The position numbers were made by a program, and so were the translations under genes. DNA of 64,000 nt from Halomonas sp. GFAJ-1 (GTDB lineage Bacteria; Pseudomonadota; Gammaproteobacteria; Pseudomonadales; Halomonadaceae): NCBI GenBank assembly GCA_002966495.1, contig CP016490.1:620001-684000 (forward strand). Reading direction: 5' to 3'. The notes under the pieces were generated by a model that saw only the letters and a list, made by a program, of their open reading frames with translations, was not told where the DNA came from and did not search any database. This document shows positions 8,279 to 17,350 of the stretch, one piece after another (the first letter of the stretch is position 1; each line of letters starts with the position of its first letter).

Positions 8279-9624
8279 ACAGCGGGAATAGACGCCGCTG
8301 GCTTGAGATCGCGCATTAGCAAGGCAAACTCAAGCTGCTCAGGCTGAATGTCAGCCCCAGGTACCGGGATACGAACCCGGTGCCCAGAGCCGGGGGCGGC
8401 ACGCAAGCCTTCGCCGCGCTGGTTCTCTATGTACTCAAGCGCAAAACGGCGATTGCCGCCGGGCAGCATTAGCTCCATGCTGTCGCCTGCTTCAAAGCGG
8501 TTCTTAACCTCTATATCAAGCATTTCCCGTGATGCATCGTAGCCGAGGACGTCGCCTACAAACTGCTGGTGCACACCGATGGAACTGCCTTGCTCATAGC
8601 TCTGGAACTCATCGTGTACATGGCGGCGATAGAACCCCTCGGTGTAGCCCCGATTGGCTAGGTTCTCAAGTTCATCCATTAGCCCCATATTAAAGGGCCG
8701 CCCGGCGACGGCGTCATCAATGGCCTGGCGGTAGACCTGGGCCGTCCGCGCGACGTAATAGTAGGATTTAGTGCGCCCTTCAATCTTGAGCGATGAGACA
8801 CCCATCTCTGCTAGCCGCGCTACGTGCTGAACGGCGCGCAGGTCTTTCGAGTTCATAATGTACGTGCCGTGCTCATCTTCATAAACGGGCATCAGCTTGC
8901 CTGGGCGTGTCACATCTTCAATCAACGCCGACAACTCATCTTGATCATTAGCCGTTGCCGTTACCCCCTGATTGGCAGGCACCAAATCGCCCGTCTCGTC
9001 GTGAGTGGCGGCGACGGTGTTGTATTTCCAACGACACGCATTGGTGCAGGTGCCTTGGTTAGGGTCACGGTGATTAAAATAACCTGAGAGCAGGCAACGG
9101 CCTGAATAAGCAATACAGAGCGCTCCATGGACAAAGGTTTCGATCTCTAGGTCCGGGCACTCAGCACGTATTTCACCAATCTCTTCAAGGGAGAGCTCGC
9201 GGGATAAAATAATCCGGCTAATGCCCTGACGCTGCCAAAACTTAGCGGCCGCCCAATTTACAACGTTGGATTGTACTGAGAGATGGATCTCTTGTTCCGG
9301 CCAGCGATCACGCACCATCATGATCAAACCTGGGTCCGACATAATCAGCGCATCCGGCCGCGCTTCAATCACCGGCTCCATATCCCGCAGGTAGGTTTTT
9401 AACTTGCTGTTATGGGGCGCAATGTTAGAAGCCACATAAAACTGCTTTCCGCGCGCGTGGGCATATTCGATGCCACGGTGCAGATTATCGACCTTAAAAT
9501 CATTGTTTCGCACACGCAGCGAATAACGCGGTTGGCCAGCGTATACCGCATCCGCCCCGTAGGCGAAAGCGTAACGCATATTATTAAAGGTACCAGCAGG
9601 GGAAAGCAGTTCTGGGGCTTGCAT
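8254..9624 (-). CDS. trhP: tRNA 5-hydroxyuridine modification protein TrhP (YegQ, U32 family)
   Basis: A 456-residue member of the peptidase U32 family, TrhP/YegQ branch. In E. coli this protein makes the 5-hydroxyuridine of wobble U34 in a subset of tRNAs, in a prephenate-dependent pathway. The opening PELLSPAGTFNNMRYAFAYG, the central HGALCIAYSGRCLLSGYF (about 167-184) and the following cysteines in GTCTNACRW (about 192-200) are the expected cluster-binding positions. A C-terminal beta-barrel (about 375-440) is present. Older annotations call it collagenase-like or peptidase. It is convergent with thiE (25-bp overlap). Confidence 0.9.
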   Translation of the reverse strand: MQAPELLSPAGTFNNMRYAFAYGADAVYAGQPRYSLRVRNNDFKVDNLHRGIEYAHARGKQFYVASNIAPHNSKLKTYLRDMEPVIEARPDALIMSDPGLIMMVRDRWPEQEIHLSVQSNVVNWAAAKFWQRQGISRIILSRELSLEEIGEIRAECPDLEIETFVHGALCIAYSGRCLLSGYFNHRDPNQGTCTNACRWKYNTVAATHDETGDLVPANQGVTATANDQDELSALIEDVTRPGKLMPVYEDEHGTYIMNSKDLRAVQHVARLAEMGVSSLKIEGRTKSYYYVARTAQVYRQAIDDAVAGRPFNMGLMDELENLANRGYTEGFYRRHVHDEFQSYEQGSSIGVHQQFVGDVLGYDASREMLDIEVKNRFEAGDSMELMLPGGNRRFALEYIENQRGEGLRAAPGSGHRVRIPVPGADIQPEQLEFALLMRDLKPAASIPAVQLGIPAS

Positions 9625-9782
9625 AAACAGTCACCGTTATCAGGACGATGGCCCGTGGCGCGTCAGCAATCACCAAAGCGCACAGGTTGAAAGGGCCGGA
9701 TTATAAACAGCCCAAACGTACTGTCTTGTTCAGCTCTCTGCTTTGATGACCTGGATCAAAAAGTAGCGGCAACCAGCGCTAT

Positions 9783-10658
9783 TTAAGCGCTTGGACGGCG
9801 CTTTAGCGTTGTGCGCCGGTCATGGTAAGCAATCGCCAAACCACTGCCCATAATCAGCGCACTGCCTACCCACACCCACAGGTCCGGTAGCTCGCCCCAG
9901 AACCACCAACCCAGCAGAACCGCCCAAAGCATCGCGGTGTAATCAAACGGTGCAGCGATGGCCGCGGGTGCGAAGCGGAACGCCAACGTAATAAACGCAG
10001 TGGCGCCAATACCCAGTACCCCGGCCGCTAAAAACCCAAGCCAGTGCCACGGCTGCGGCGTTTGCCACACCCAGGGTAAACTGACCGCCGTAATAACAAA
10101 GGGCACTAATGTCATATAGAACACCATTGCCCAAAGGTGCTCTCTGGCACCATAACGGCGCGCCGTAATCATCATAAGGGCATAAAAGAAAGCGGCCCCC
10201 AATAGCGTTAGCGTGCCTAGTTGGAACGCATCGCCCCCCGGGCGCACCACAATCAGCACGCCCACAAAACCTACCAGCGAGGCGATCAGCACAGGTGTGT
10301 CAATACGTTCACCCAGCAGTGGCACCGACAGCAGCGTGACAAAAAGCGGTGCAACAAAGGCGATGGCCGTCGCTTCCGCCAGAGGTAGCAAGATAAGCCC
10401 CCAGACGAAAAAGATCATCGTCGCGGTGTAGATAAGCCCTCGCACCAAGTGCACGCCTGGTCGCTTCGTGCTTAACTTTCGTAGCCCACCAGCGAAGTAG
10501 GCCATCAACGCAATCAGCGGTAACGATACCAGCGTACGAAAGAAAATGATCTGCAGCGGCGAGTGCACTTCGCCAAGCCATTTTGAGACAGCATCGCCCA
10601 GTGCTAAAAACAGTACTCCCAGGCACATGCAGAGTATGCCTTTTAACGATGTTGTCAT
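9783..10658 (-). CDS. DMT superfamily (EamA) permease
   Basis: A 291-residue polytopic membrane protein with ten predicted spans arranged as two EamA repeats (about 8-140 and 150-280). Each repeat ends in a typical segment: PLFVTLLSVPLLGERIDTPV in the first, and FDYTAMLWAVLLGWWFWGEL in the second. Such proteins export or import metabolites, often amino acids or riboflavin-like compounds; the substrate cannot be read from the sequence. It lies between trhP and the carboxypeptidase terminator and looks monocistronic. Confidence 0.85.
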   Translation of the reverse strand: MTTSLKGILCMCLGVLFLALGDAVSKWLGEVHSPLQIIFFRTLVSLPLIALMAYFAGGLRKLSTKRPGVHLVRGLIYTATMIFFVWGLILLPLAEATAIAFVAPLFVTLLSVPLLGERIDTPVLIASLVGFVGVLIVVRPGGDAFQLGTLTLLGAAFFYALMMITARRYGAREHLWAMVFYMTLVPFVITAVSLPWVWQTPQPWHWLGFLAAGVLGIGATAFITLAFRFAPAAIAAPFDYTAMLWAVLLGWWFWGELPDLWVWVGSALIMGSGLAIAYHDRRTTLKRRPSA

Positions 10659-10700
10659 TTGCGCCTCCTCATTTCATCGGGCTCTGGGTAGCCACTAACC

Positions 10701-10732
10701 AAAAAAAACCCGCCAACACAGGGTTGGCGGGG
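10701..10732 (-). terminator. terminator after the SPOR carboxypeptidase gene
   Basis: Perfect 9-bp stem CCCGCCAAC/GTTGGCGGG (10709-10717 with 10723-10731). Read on the minus strand it is followed by eight T. It lies 20 bp past the stop of the carboxypeptidase gene. Confidence 0.9.
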
Positions 10733-10751
10733 CAGTATGTCATCAGTGCGA

Positions 10752-12122
10752 TTACAAACTAGCGTTCACCACCATGCAGTCCATGCCCTGAGCTTGAAGC
10801 GATTGACAAGCTTGCCTTGCCCCTCCTTCATCTAACGCCACTACACGGGCACGAAATACCGGTGTCTGACCCTCTAAGGTGTCAATTAGCACACGGCCAC
10901 CGACGCTGTTAGGTAAGCGTTGCGCCGCTTGGTGAGCAAGCTGTTCAGCGTGAGATGCTTGGCTAAAGGCACCTACTTGAATACCCCAAACACCACCTGA
11001 AGCTTGCTCTGCCGCCGGTGCAACCGTAGCCATCACACGCTCTCGCTCAATAAACGCTTGCAATGGATCTGGCTGTGCCGAGGCGGGGGTATCAGTGCTC
11101 TGCTCTGACGAACGGGAAAGCTGCTCTTCTACTGCCACTGCTGCCGTTCGCGCAGGAGACAGCGTCGTCGCGACGTTAGCAAGCATAGGCTGGCTAGGAG
11201 CTGCAGGCTGATTGATGGGCTGAGCTAACCCTGGAAACGTCATAAACTCACGGGAGATATCGGTATTGGCTAACCATGTACCATGGTCACGCAGTGCTGC
11301 ACGGCTAAAGCTGCGATCTAACAGGTTCGCCATATGAGTATCACGGGACGCCCCTGTAAAACCGCCCATCACAATGCCTACCAAGCGCCGGTTGTTATTT
11401 ACGGCAGTCGTGGCCACGTTGAAACCTGAGGCGCGAATAAAACCCGTTTTAAGACCATCGGCTCCAGGATAGTTACGCACTAACCGATTATGGCTGGTAT
11501 GCCGCGTTCCACGGTAAGTAAACTCTTGAAGGCCAAAATAGTGGTAATACTGAGGGAAATCCTGCATCACTCGCACAGATAGCGTCACCATATCCCGCGC
11601 GGTGGTAATTTGTTGGTCATCCGGCAAACCGGAAGCATTGCGAAAGGTGGTCGAATTCATACCCAGCTCACGGGCTTTTGCAGTCATTAAATGACCGAAG
11701 CGCTGCTCGCTACCACCAAGCGCCTCAGCAACTACCACCGCAACATCGTTAGCTGAACGCACAGCTAATGCACGGATCGCGCTATCCACAGAAATCGAGC
11801 TACCTGCCGCCAGCCAGAGCTTAGTGGCCGGCATCGCAGCAGCCTGCGCCGAAACAGGCAACGCTTGGTCTAGAGTAAGCTCACCCTTTTCCAGTGCTTC
11901 AAACAACAGGTAAAGCGTCATCATCTTGGTCAGTGATGCCGGGTAGCGTCTTTCGTCAGCATTTTCTGCATACAGCACTTCACCATTTTCCAGATCCACC
12001 ACAATACCGGCGTAGCGCGGATTGGCGTGAGCCTGGGTAAACGCCCCCAGCATCAGCAAAGAGAGCGTGAGCGGCACCCACCAAAGCGCCACACCCCTTG
12101 CGTATATTCCTATTGTGGCCAT
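10752..12122 (-). CDS. D-alanyl-D-alanine carboxypeptidase (S11) with C-terminal SPOR domain
   Basis: A 456-residue exported penicillin-binding protein. A signal peptide occupies about residues 1-33. The S11 active-site triad is complete: SLTK (63-66), SAN (123-125) and KTG (225-227). This enzyme trims the terminal D-Ala of peptidoglycan pentapeptides. After about residue 285 comes a Pro/Ala/Thr-rich linker, then a SPOR domain (about 378-456, beginning WGIQVGAFS). That domain replaces the PBP5 beta-sandwich and membrane-anchor helix of DacA. SPOR domains bind stem-peptide-free glycans at division septa. The start at 12122 has AAGGGG upstream and a proper signal peptide; a longer in-frame form lacks both. 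Confidence 0.9.
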   Translation of the reverse strand: MATIGIYARGVALWWVPLTLSLLMLGAFTQAHANPRYAGIVVDLENGEVLYAENADERRYPASLTKMMTLYLLFEALEKGELTLDQALPVSAQAAAMPATKLWLAAGSSISVDSAIRALAVRSANDVAVVVAEALGGSEQRFGHLMTAKARELGMNSTTFRNASGLPDDQQITTARDMVTLSVRVMQDFPQYYHYFGLQEFTYRGTRHTSHNRLVRNYPGADGLKTGFIRASGFNVATTAVNNNRRLVGIVMGGFTGASRDTHMANLLDRSFSRAALRDHGTWLANTDISREFMTFPGLAQPINQPAAPSQPMLANVATTLSPARTAAVAVEEQLSRSSEQSTDTPASAQPDPLQAFIERERVMATVAPAAEQASGGVWGIQVGAFSQASHAEQLAHQAAQRLPNSVGGRVLIDTLEGQTPVFRARVVALDEGGARQACQSLQAQGMDCMVVNASL

Positions 12123-12257
12123 ACATGCCCCTTGCTTATTAGACGTATGTGAACACTCAATAGCAGCCCGCTTGCCCCTCAAAAGGCTAGCACGCTTACT
12201 TGGTAAAATGATGCTTCTAAAAAGAGTATATAGGTTAACTATAAAAACAGCAGACAT

Positions 12258-12286
12258 AAAAAAACCGACCCGCTAGGGTCGGTTTT
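12258..12286 (-). terminator. terminator of the alpha operon
   Basis: Perfect 11-bp stem AAAACCGACCC/GGGTCGGTTTT (12261-12271 with 12276-12286) around GCTA. Minus-strand transcripts leaving rplQ meet seven T after it. It is T-flanked on the plus strand too, so it could act both ways. Confidence 0.9.
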
Positions 12287-12315
12287 CATTTTTGCTCGAA
12301 AAAGGGTACAGAAAC

Positions 12316-12702
12316 TTACTCTGCAACCGCTTCTTCTTCAGCAACCGGACGATCAACTAGCTCAACATATGCCATGGGCGCGTTGTCGCCGGTGCGGAAA
12401 CCGCACTTGAGAATGCGGATGTAACCACCCGGACGCTCGGCGTAACGCGGACCTAGCTCGTTGAACAGTTTGCCGACGGCTTCTTTAGAGCGCGTGCGGG
12501 AAAACGCCAAACGACGGTTTGCAACGCTATCCTGCTTGGCTAGGGTGATCAGCGGCTCGATAACGCGACGCAGTTCCTTAGCCTTAGGCAGGGTTGTCTT
12601 AATGACTTCATGCTCGACCAGCGAGACAGACATGTTCTTGAACATGGCCTGACGATGCGAGCTGGTACGATTCAGATGACGACCACTCTTACGATGACGC
12701 AT
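12316..12702 (-). CDS. rplQ: 50S ribosomal protein L17
   Basis: 128 residues, matching the usual length of about 127. Opens with the conserved basic MRHRKSGRHLNRTSSHRQAM, keeps LITLAKQD and the C-terminal GGYIRILKCGFRTGDNAPMA. L17 sits near the exit tunnel of the large subunit. The last gene of the alpha operon, 39 bp after rpoA, as in other gammaproteobacteria, and followed by a strong terminator. An acidic tail (VAEEEAVAE) is normal for halophile-leaning relatives. Confidence 0.97.
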   Translation of the reverse strand: MRHRKSGRHLNRTSSHRQAMFKNMSVSLVEHEVIKTTLPKAKELRRVIEPLITLAKQDSVANRRLAFSRTRSKEAVGKLFNELGPRYAERPGGYIRILKCGFRTGDNAPMAYVELVDRPVAEEEAVAE

Positions 12703-12741
12703 GGTTGTAATTCCTTACCAAACTGGGACTCAAGTCGACGC

Positions 12742-13737
12742 TTACGCGGAGGCTTTGTCGTCCTTCAGGCTAGCGGGTGGCCAATTTTCCAGCCGCATAC
12801 CCAGGGACAGGCCGCGCGCCGCCAATACATCTTTGATTTCATTCAAAGACTTTTTACCGAGGTTCGGGGTCTTCAGCAGCTCAACTTCAGTGCGCTGGAT
12901 CAGATCTCCGATGTAATAAATATTCTCGGCTTTTAGGCAGTTAGCGCTGCGAACGGTCAACTCAAGATCGTCTACGGGGCGCAATAGGATAGGATCAACA
13001 TGATCCTCTTCCTCTTCGACTTCCTGTTCTTTATCAGCTTCCAGGTCGACGAAGGCGGCCAGCTGCTCTTGCAGAATGGTCGCACTGCGACGGATAGCCT
13101 CTTCCGGATCCAAGGTACCGTCGGTCTCCAGATCGATAATAAGCTTATCGAGATCGGTGCGCTGCTCTACACGAGCGGCCTCAACCGAGTAGGAAACACG
13201 GCGGACAGGGCTGAAGGTGGCATCCAGCTGCAGGCGGCCAATAGCACGTGTCTCTTCATCAGAGCCACGAGCGTCAGCCGGCTCATAACCACGACCCAGC
13301 GCGACCTTAAGCTGAATTTTCAGCTCGGCACCTTCATTAACATGCGCAATGATGTGGTCCGGGTTGACGATTTCGACGCTATGATCAAGCGCAATGTCGC
13401 CAGCGGTAACGACGGCTGGGCCCTGCTTGTTCAGCGAGAGCACCGCCTCATCGCGGCTGTGCATCTTAATCGCAACATCTTTCAAGTTCAGGAGGATTTC
13501 GATGACATCTTCCTGCACCCCTTCGAGCGCACTATATTCGTGCTCGACACCGGCGATTTCAGCCTCTACCACGGCAGCGCCAGGCATGGACGAAAGCAGA
13601 ATGCGACGAAGTGCATTCCCCAGGGTGTGGCCAAAGCCGCGCTCGAATGGTTCGAGAACGATCTTGGCATGATGTGCGCTGATTTCTTCGACCTTGATGT
13701 CGCGGGGACGAAGAAACTCTGTCACTGAACGCTGCAT
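12742..13737 (-). CDS. rpoA: DNA-directed RNA polymerase subunit alpha
   Basis: 331 residues. The N-terminal dimerisation domain (1-235) contains EPFERGFGHTLGNALRRILL (about 31-50). A linker rich in E and D around residues 232-245 leads to the C-terminal domain (250-331), which carries the LKTPNLGKKSLNEIKDVL helix-turn region that contacts UP-element DNA and activators. Part of the alpha operon between rpsD and rplQ. The 128-bp gap before it is longer than most gaps in the cluster and carries no obvious promoter. Confidence 0.98.
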   Translation of the reverse strand: MQRSVTEFLRPRDIKVEEISAHHAKIVLEPFERGFGHTLGNALRRILLSSMPGAAVVEAEIAGVEHEYSALEGVQEDVIEILLNLKDVAIKMHSRDEAVLSLNKQGPAVVTAGDIALDHSVEIVNPDHIIAHVNEGAELKIQLKVALGRGYEPADARGSDEETRAIGRLQLDATFSPVRRVSYSVEAARVEQRTDLDKLIIDLETDGTLDPEEAIRRSATILQEQLAAFVDLEADKEQEVEEEEDHVDPILLRPVDDLELTVRSANCLKAENIYYIGDLIQRTEVELLKTPNLGKKSLNEIKDVLAARGLSLGMRLENWPPASLKDDKASA

Positions 13738-13865
13738 ATGAACACCTTTCTTCAGGCTGCCAAACGGATACTGAGTACTCTAAAGCACGATACTCAAGAG
13801 CATCTGGGCGGTTAGCTTTGCTATCCCGCCCAGGCCTCAAGAAGCAGAAATAAAAATCAGACTGC

Positions 13866-14486
13866 TTACTTGGAGTACAGCTCGACGATCAGGTTTTCGT
13901 TGATGTCGGCAGTCAGGTCACCGCGTTCAGGCAGAGCCTTGAAAGTGCCTTCCATCTTCTTGGTGTCGATTTCGATCCAAGCGATGTCGCCACGGTTGGC
14001 CGCAATGGTCAACGAGAGTTGAATACGCGCTTGATTCTTCGCCTTTTCGCGAACAGAAACAACGTCACCTGGCTTCACTTGGTAAGAAGCTACGTTAACG
14101 GTGCGGCCGTTCACGGAAATCGCCTTGTGGCTGACCAGCTGACGCGCTTCAGAGCGAGTCGAACCGAAGCCCATGCGGTAGACGACGTTATCCAGTCGGG
14201 ATTCAAGCAACTGCAACAATACTTCACCCGTCGCACCTTTCAGGCGAGCGGCTTCTTTGTAGTAGTTGCGGAACTGCTTTTCGAGTACGCCATACATACG
14301 GCGTACTTTTTGCTTCTCGCGAAGCTGCAAGCCGTAGTCGGAAAGACGCTGACGACGCTGGCCGTGTACACCCGGGATTTGCTCGGATTTACACTTTTTC
14401 TCGAAGGGAGTCACACCACTCTTTAAAAAGAGGTCTGTACCTTCACGACGAGAAAGTTTGCACTTCGGTCCAATATAACGAGCCAT
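13866..14486 (-). CDS. rpsD: 30S ribosomal protein S4
   Basis: 206 residues, the usual length. The N-terminal zinc-free arm (MARYIGPKCKLSRREGTDLF) is followed by the S4 RNA-binding domain around residues 95-160, including LESRLDNVVYRMGFGSTRSE. S4 nucleates 16S rRNA folding and in gammaproteobacteria represses translation of the alpha operon from rpsM. It lies 12 bp after rpsK. Confidence 0.98.
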   Translation of the reverse strand: MARYIGPKCKLSRREGTDLFLKSGVTPFEKKCKSEQIPGVHGQRRQRLSDYGLQLREKQKVRRMYGVLEKQFRNYYKEAARLKGATGEVLLQLLESRLDNVVYRMGFGSTRSEARQLVSHKAISVNGRTVNVASYQVKPGDVVSVREKAKNQARIQLSLTIAANRGDIAWIEIDTKKMEGTFKALPERGDLTADINENLIVELYSK

Positions 14487-14498
14487 GAATCTGTCTCC

Positions 14499-14885
14499 TT
14501 AAACGCGGCGTTTCTTAGGCGGACGGCAGCCATTATGGGGAATGGGCGTCGCGTCTACGATGCTTTGCACGCGGAAGCCGGCGGCATTCAGTGCGCGCAC
14601 GGCGGATTCACGACCGGGACCTGGGCCTTTAACCAGTACGTCTACGTTTTTCACACCATACTCGGCTGCAGCAGTTGCTGCACGTTCGCTTGCCACTTGA
14701 GCAGCGAACGGGGTGCTCTTGCGAGAACCACGAAAACCCGAACCACCGGCTGTCGCCCACGAAAGAGCGTTGCCCTGGCGGTCTGTGATCGTCACGATCG
14801 TGTTGTTAAAAGAGGCATGGATGTGCGCTACGGCGTCCACTACCTGCTTTTTAACCTTTTTACGGTTACTACGCGGGTTAGCCAT
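14499..14885 (-). CDS. rpsK: 30S ribosomal protein S11
   Basis: 128 residues. Conserved core HASFNNTIVTITDRQGNALS (about 24-43) and the C-terminal PIPHNGCRPPKKRRV are present. S11 forms the platform of the small subunit with S6 and S18. The gene sits between rpsM and rpsD in the alpha operon. Confidence 0.98.
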   Translation of the reverse strand: MANPRSNRKKVKKQVVDAVAHIHASFNNTIVTITDRQGNALSWATAGGSGFRGSRKSTPFAAQVASERAATAAAEYGVKNVDVLVKGPGPGRESAVRALNAAGFRVQSIVDATPIPHNGCRPPKKRRV

Positions 14886-14937
14886 GTTGATGTCTATTCC
14901 TGTCTTAACGTCAGCTCTCTACTAAAGAGCCTGCGTG

Positions 14938-15294
14938 TTATTTGCGGATCGGCTTACGCGGGCCCTTACGGGTACGCGCGTTAGTCTTAGTCCGCTGACC
15001 ACGCAGCGGAAGACTACGACGATGACGCAGACCACGGTAGCAGCCTAAGTCCATGAGACGCTTAATGTTAAGCGTAACATCACGACGAAGGTCGCCTTCT
15101 ACGGTGTACTTACCAACTTCAGAACGCAGGGTATCCAGCTCTTCGCTAGACAGCTCCTGGATCTTGGTAGTCGGCGCAATACCGGCAGCAGCACAAAGGT
15201 GCTGTGCACGAGTACGGCCAATCCCGAAGATATAGGTCAGCGAGATCGCCGCATGCTTGTTGTCCGGGATATTGACGCCTGCAATACGGGCCAT
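14938..15294 (-). CDS. rpsM: 30S ribosomal protein S13
   Basis: 118 residues. Opening MARIAGVNIPDNKHAAISLT, the helix-two-turn-helix around residues 14-60, GLRHRRSLPLRGQRTKTNAR (about 92-111) and a basic C-terminal tail that reaches the P-site tRNA are all visible. First gene of the alpha operon, 121 bp after rpmJ. That gap includes an inverted stretch around 15345-15385 (GGGGTATGC/GCATACCCC) that could serve S4 autoregulation; I could not confirm a pseudoknot. Confidence 0.98.
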   Translation of the reverse strand: MARIAGVNIPDNKHAAISLTYIFGIGRTRAQHLCAAAGIAPTTKIQELSSEELDTLRSEVGKYTVEGDLRRDVTLNIKRLMDLGCYRGLRHRRSLPLRGQRTKTNARTRKGPRKPIRK

Positions 15295-15354
15295 CAGCTT
15301 ACTCCGAAATTTGAGCGGCTTGCTCGTTTATTCATCTACAAAAGGCGCAACAGC

Positions 15355-15389
15355 ATACCCCTTTAAGAGCCCTAAGGCAAGGGGTATGC
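15355..15389 (-). promoter_or_regulatory. inverted repeat between rpmJ and rpsM
   Basis: GCATACCCC (about 15352-15360) can pair with GGGGTATGC (15380-15388) around a central AAG-rich loop containing AGAGCCCTAAGGCA. No T run follows on the minus strand. The position, just before rpsM, is where S4 binds the alpha-operon leader in E. coli, so a regulatory role is possible but unproved. Confidence 0.35.
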
Positions 15390-15415
15390 CGGCACCCGCT
15401 TAAAACAACTCAGGA

Positions 15416-15529
15416 TTAGCCCTGACGCTGTTTGTGCCGCGGTTCGATGCAAATAACGCGGACAGCGCCATTGCGACGAATGATCTTACAGTTACGGCAC
15501 ATCTTCTTTACGGAAGCTCGAACTTTCAT
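15416..15529 (-). CDS. rpmJ: 50S ribosomal protein L36
   Basis: A 37-residue protein (MKVRASVKKMCRNC...). The zinc-ribbon ligands C11, C14, C27 and H32 are all present, so this is the zinc-binding (C+) form. The ATG is preceded by AAGAACG-like purines, and the frame ends in TAA. It lies between secY and rpsM, the standard end of the spc operon. A zinc-free L36 paralogue elsewhere would be the usual Zur-regulated partner, but none is in this window. Confidence 0.95.
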   Translation of the reverse strand: MKVRASVKKMCRNCKIIRRNGAVRVICIEPRHKQRQG

Positions 15530-15580
15530 CGTTCTTTCTCCAAAAACGGCTCGCGACACGCCAATAAGTAAGGCGGCGCC

Positions 15581-16912
15581 TCAGCGCATGATGCCGCCGC
15601 TACCGTAGCCTTTCAGGTTGGACTTCTTCATCACTGAGTCATATTGATGCGACATGAGATGCGACTGCACCTGGGCCATGAAGTCCATGATGACCACAAC
15701 TACGATCAGTAGCGACGTCCCGCCGAAGAAGAACGGTACGTTCCACGCTACGATCAAGAACTGGGGCATCAAGGAAACCGCAGTGATATACAAGGCACCG
15801 AACAAAGTAAGACGTGTCATCACTTTGTCGATATAGCGAGCGGTCTGCTCGCCGGGGCGAATGCCCGGCAGGAAAGCGCCTGACTTTTTAAGATTGTCAG
15901 CCACATCCTTGGGGTTGAAGACCAGCGCTGTGTAAAAGAAGCAGAAGAATACCACCGCCGCGCCAAAAAGCAAGATGTAAAGCGGTTGGCCAGGGCCCAA
16001 CGCTTGTGATGCACGCTGCAACCACTCCATCCCTTCACCAGCGCCTACCCACTGACCAATTGAGGCCGGGAAAAGTAGAATACTGGAAGCAAAAATTGCT
16101 GGTATAACGCCAGCCATATTCACTTTCAAGGGCAGGTAGCTGCTTTGGCCTGCATACATCTTATTGCCCACCTGACGTCGCGGGTAATTCACCTTGAGTC
16201 GGCGTTGACCGCGCTCAATGAACACCACGAAGGCAACAGTGGCAATACCTAGCACTGACAGCGCTAACAGCGGAAGAACATTCCAGGCCCCTTCGTTACG
16301 AGCAAGCTCAAACGCTTGCCCCACGGCACTGGGCAGCCCGGCGACAATACCCGCGAAGATCAGCAACGAAATACCGTTGCCAATGCCCTTCTCGGTGATC
16401 TGCTCACCTAGCCACATCATAAACACCGCACCCGACACAAACGTGATGATGGCAGTGAAATAGAAGCTGAAGTCAGCGCTGTACGCGATGCCTTGGCTAG
16501 CCAGACCGACGGACATACCGGTGGCCTGGACAAATGCCAGCAACACCGTGCCGTAGCGGGTGTACTGGCTAATCTTGCGGCGGCCGGCCTCACCCTCTTT
16601 CTTGAGCTGTTCAAGATGAGGGGAGACCGCAGTCATGAGCTGCATGATAATCGACGCCGAGATGTAAGGCATAATGCCCAAGGCGAGGACACTCATACGC
16701 TCCAGGGCGCCACCCGAGAACATGTTAAACATGCCCAGGATGGTGCCCTGTTGCTCCCTAAACAAGGCAGCAAGCTGGTCAGGATTGATACCGGGAACGG
16801 GAATGTGGGCACCGATACGGTACACCACGATGGCGAGGAGCACGAAGCGCAAACGCGCCCACAGTTCACTCAGACCGCTGCCCATCGCCGGCATATTTCC
16901 TGACTTGGCCAT
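15581..16912 (-). CDS. secY: preprotein translocase subunit SecY
   Basis: 443 residues with ten membrane spans, the protein-conducting channel of the Sec translocon. Recognisable stretches: GAHIPVPGINP (about 33-43), the plug region GMFNMFSGGALERMSVLALG (about 59-78), GIGNGISLLIFAGIVAGLP (about 176-194), and the cytoplasmic loop NPKDVADNLKKSGAFLPGIR (about 333-352) that contacts SecA and ribosomes. It directly follows rplO with no gap and is the penultimate gene of the spc operon. Its partner secE is at 42.7-43.1 kb. Confidence 0.98.
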   Translation of the reverse strand: MAKSGNMPAMGSGLSELWARLRFVLLAIVVYRIGAHIPVPGINPDQLAALFREQQGTILGMFNMFSGGALERMSVLALGIMPYISASIIMQLMTAVSPHLEQLKKEGEAGRRKISQYTRYGTVLLAFVQATGMSVGLASQGIAYSADFSFYFTAIITFVSGAVFMMWLGEQITEKGIGNGISLLIFAGIVAGLPSAVGQAFELARNEGAWNVLPLLALSVLGIATVAFVVFIERGQRRLKVNYPRRQVGNKMYAGQSSYLPLKVNMAGVIPAIFASSILLFPASIGQWVGAGEGMEWLQRASQALGPGQPLYILLFGAAVVFFCFFYTALVFNPKDVADNLKKSGAFLPGIRPGEQTARYIDKVMTRLTLFGALYITAVSLMPQFLIVAWNVPFFFGGTSLLIVVVVIMDFMAQVQSHLMSHQYDSVMKKSNLKGYGSGGIMR

Positions 16913-17347
16913 TTAGTCCTCTACCTTGCCGCCAGCGGCTTCGATCGCTTCACGGGCACCTTTGGTGACCTTGATTCCACGAACGGTAACCGCTGTTTTC
17001 AGTTCGCCAGAAAGGATGATCTTCGCGTGTAGCGTAGCATCCTTCAGCACGTTGGCTTCTTTCAAAGATGCCATGGTGACTTCGCCACCGGCAACTTTAG
17101 CAAGCTCAGCCAGGCGCACTTCTTCAGATACCAGTGACTTAGCGGACGTAAAGCCAAACTTCGGCAAACGGCGCTGCAACGGCATCTGACCGCCTTCGAA
17201 ACCAGGCTTGACGCTACCGCCACTGCGTGATTTCTGACCTTTGTGACCACGGCCACCGGTCTTACCAAGACCGGAGCCGATACCACGGCCAACGCGCTTT
17301 TCAGCGTGTTTGGAGCCCGGTGCCGGACTCAGGGTATTGAGTTTCAT
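16913..17347 (-). CDS. rplO: 50S ribosomal protein L15
   Basis: 144 residues. The glycine-rich basic N-terminal tail (RVGRGIGSGLGKTGGRGHKG, about 18-37) that threads into 23S rRNA is typical. The C-terminal domain carries VTKGAREAIEAAGG. Spc operon, between rpmD and secY. Confidence 0.98.
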   Translation of the reverse strand: MKLNTLSPAPGSKHAEKRVGRGIGSGLGKTGGRGHKGQKSRSGGSVKPGFEGGQMPLQRRLPKFGFTSAKSLVSEEVRLAELAKVAGGEVTMASLKEANVLKDATLHAKIILSGELKTAVTVRGIKVTKGAREAIEAAGGKVED

Positions 17348-17350
17348 GGA

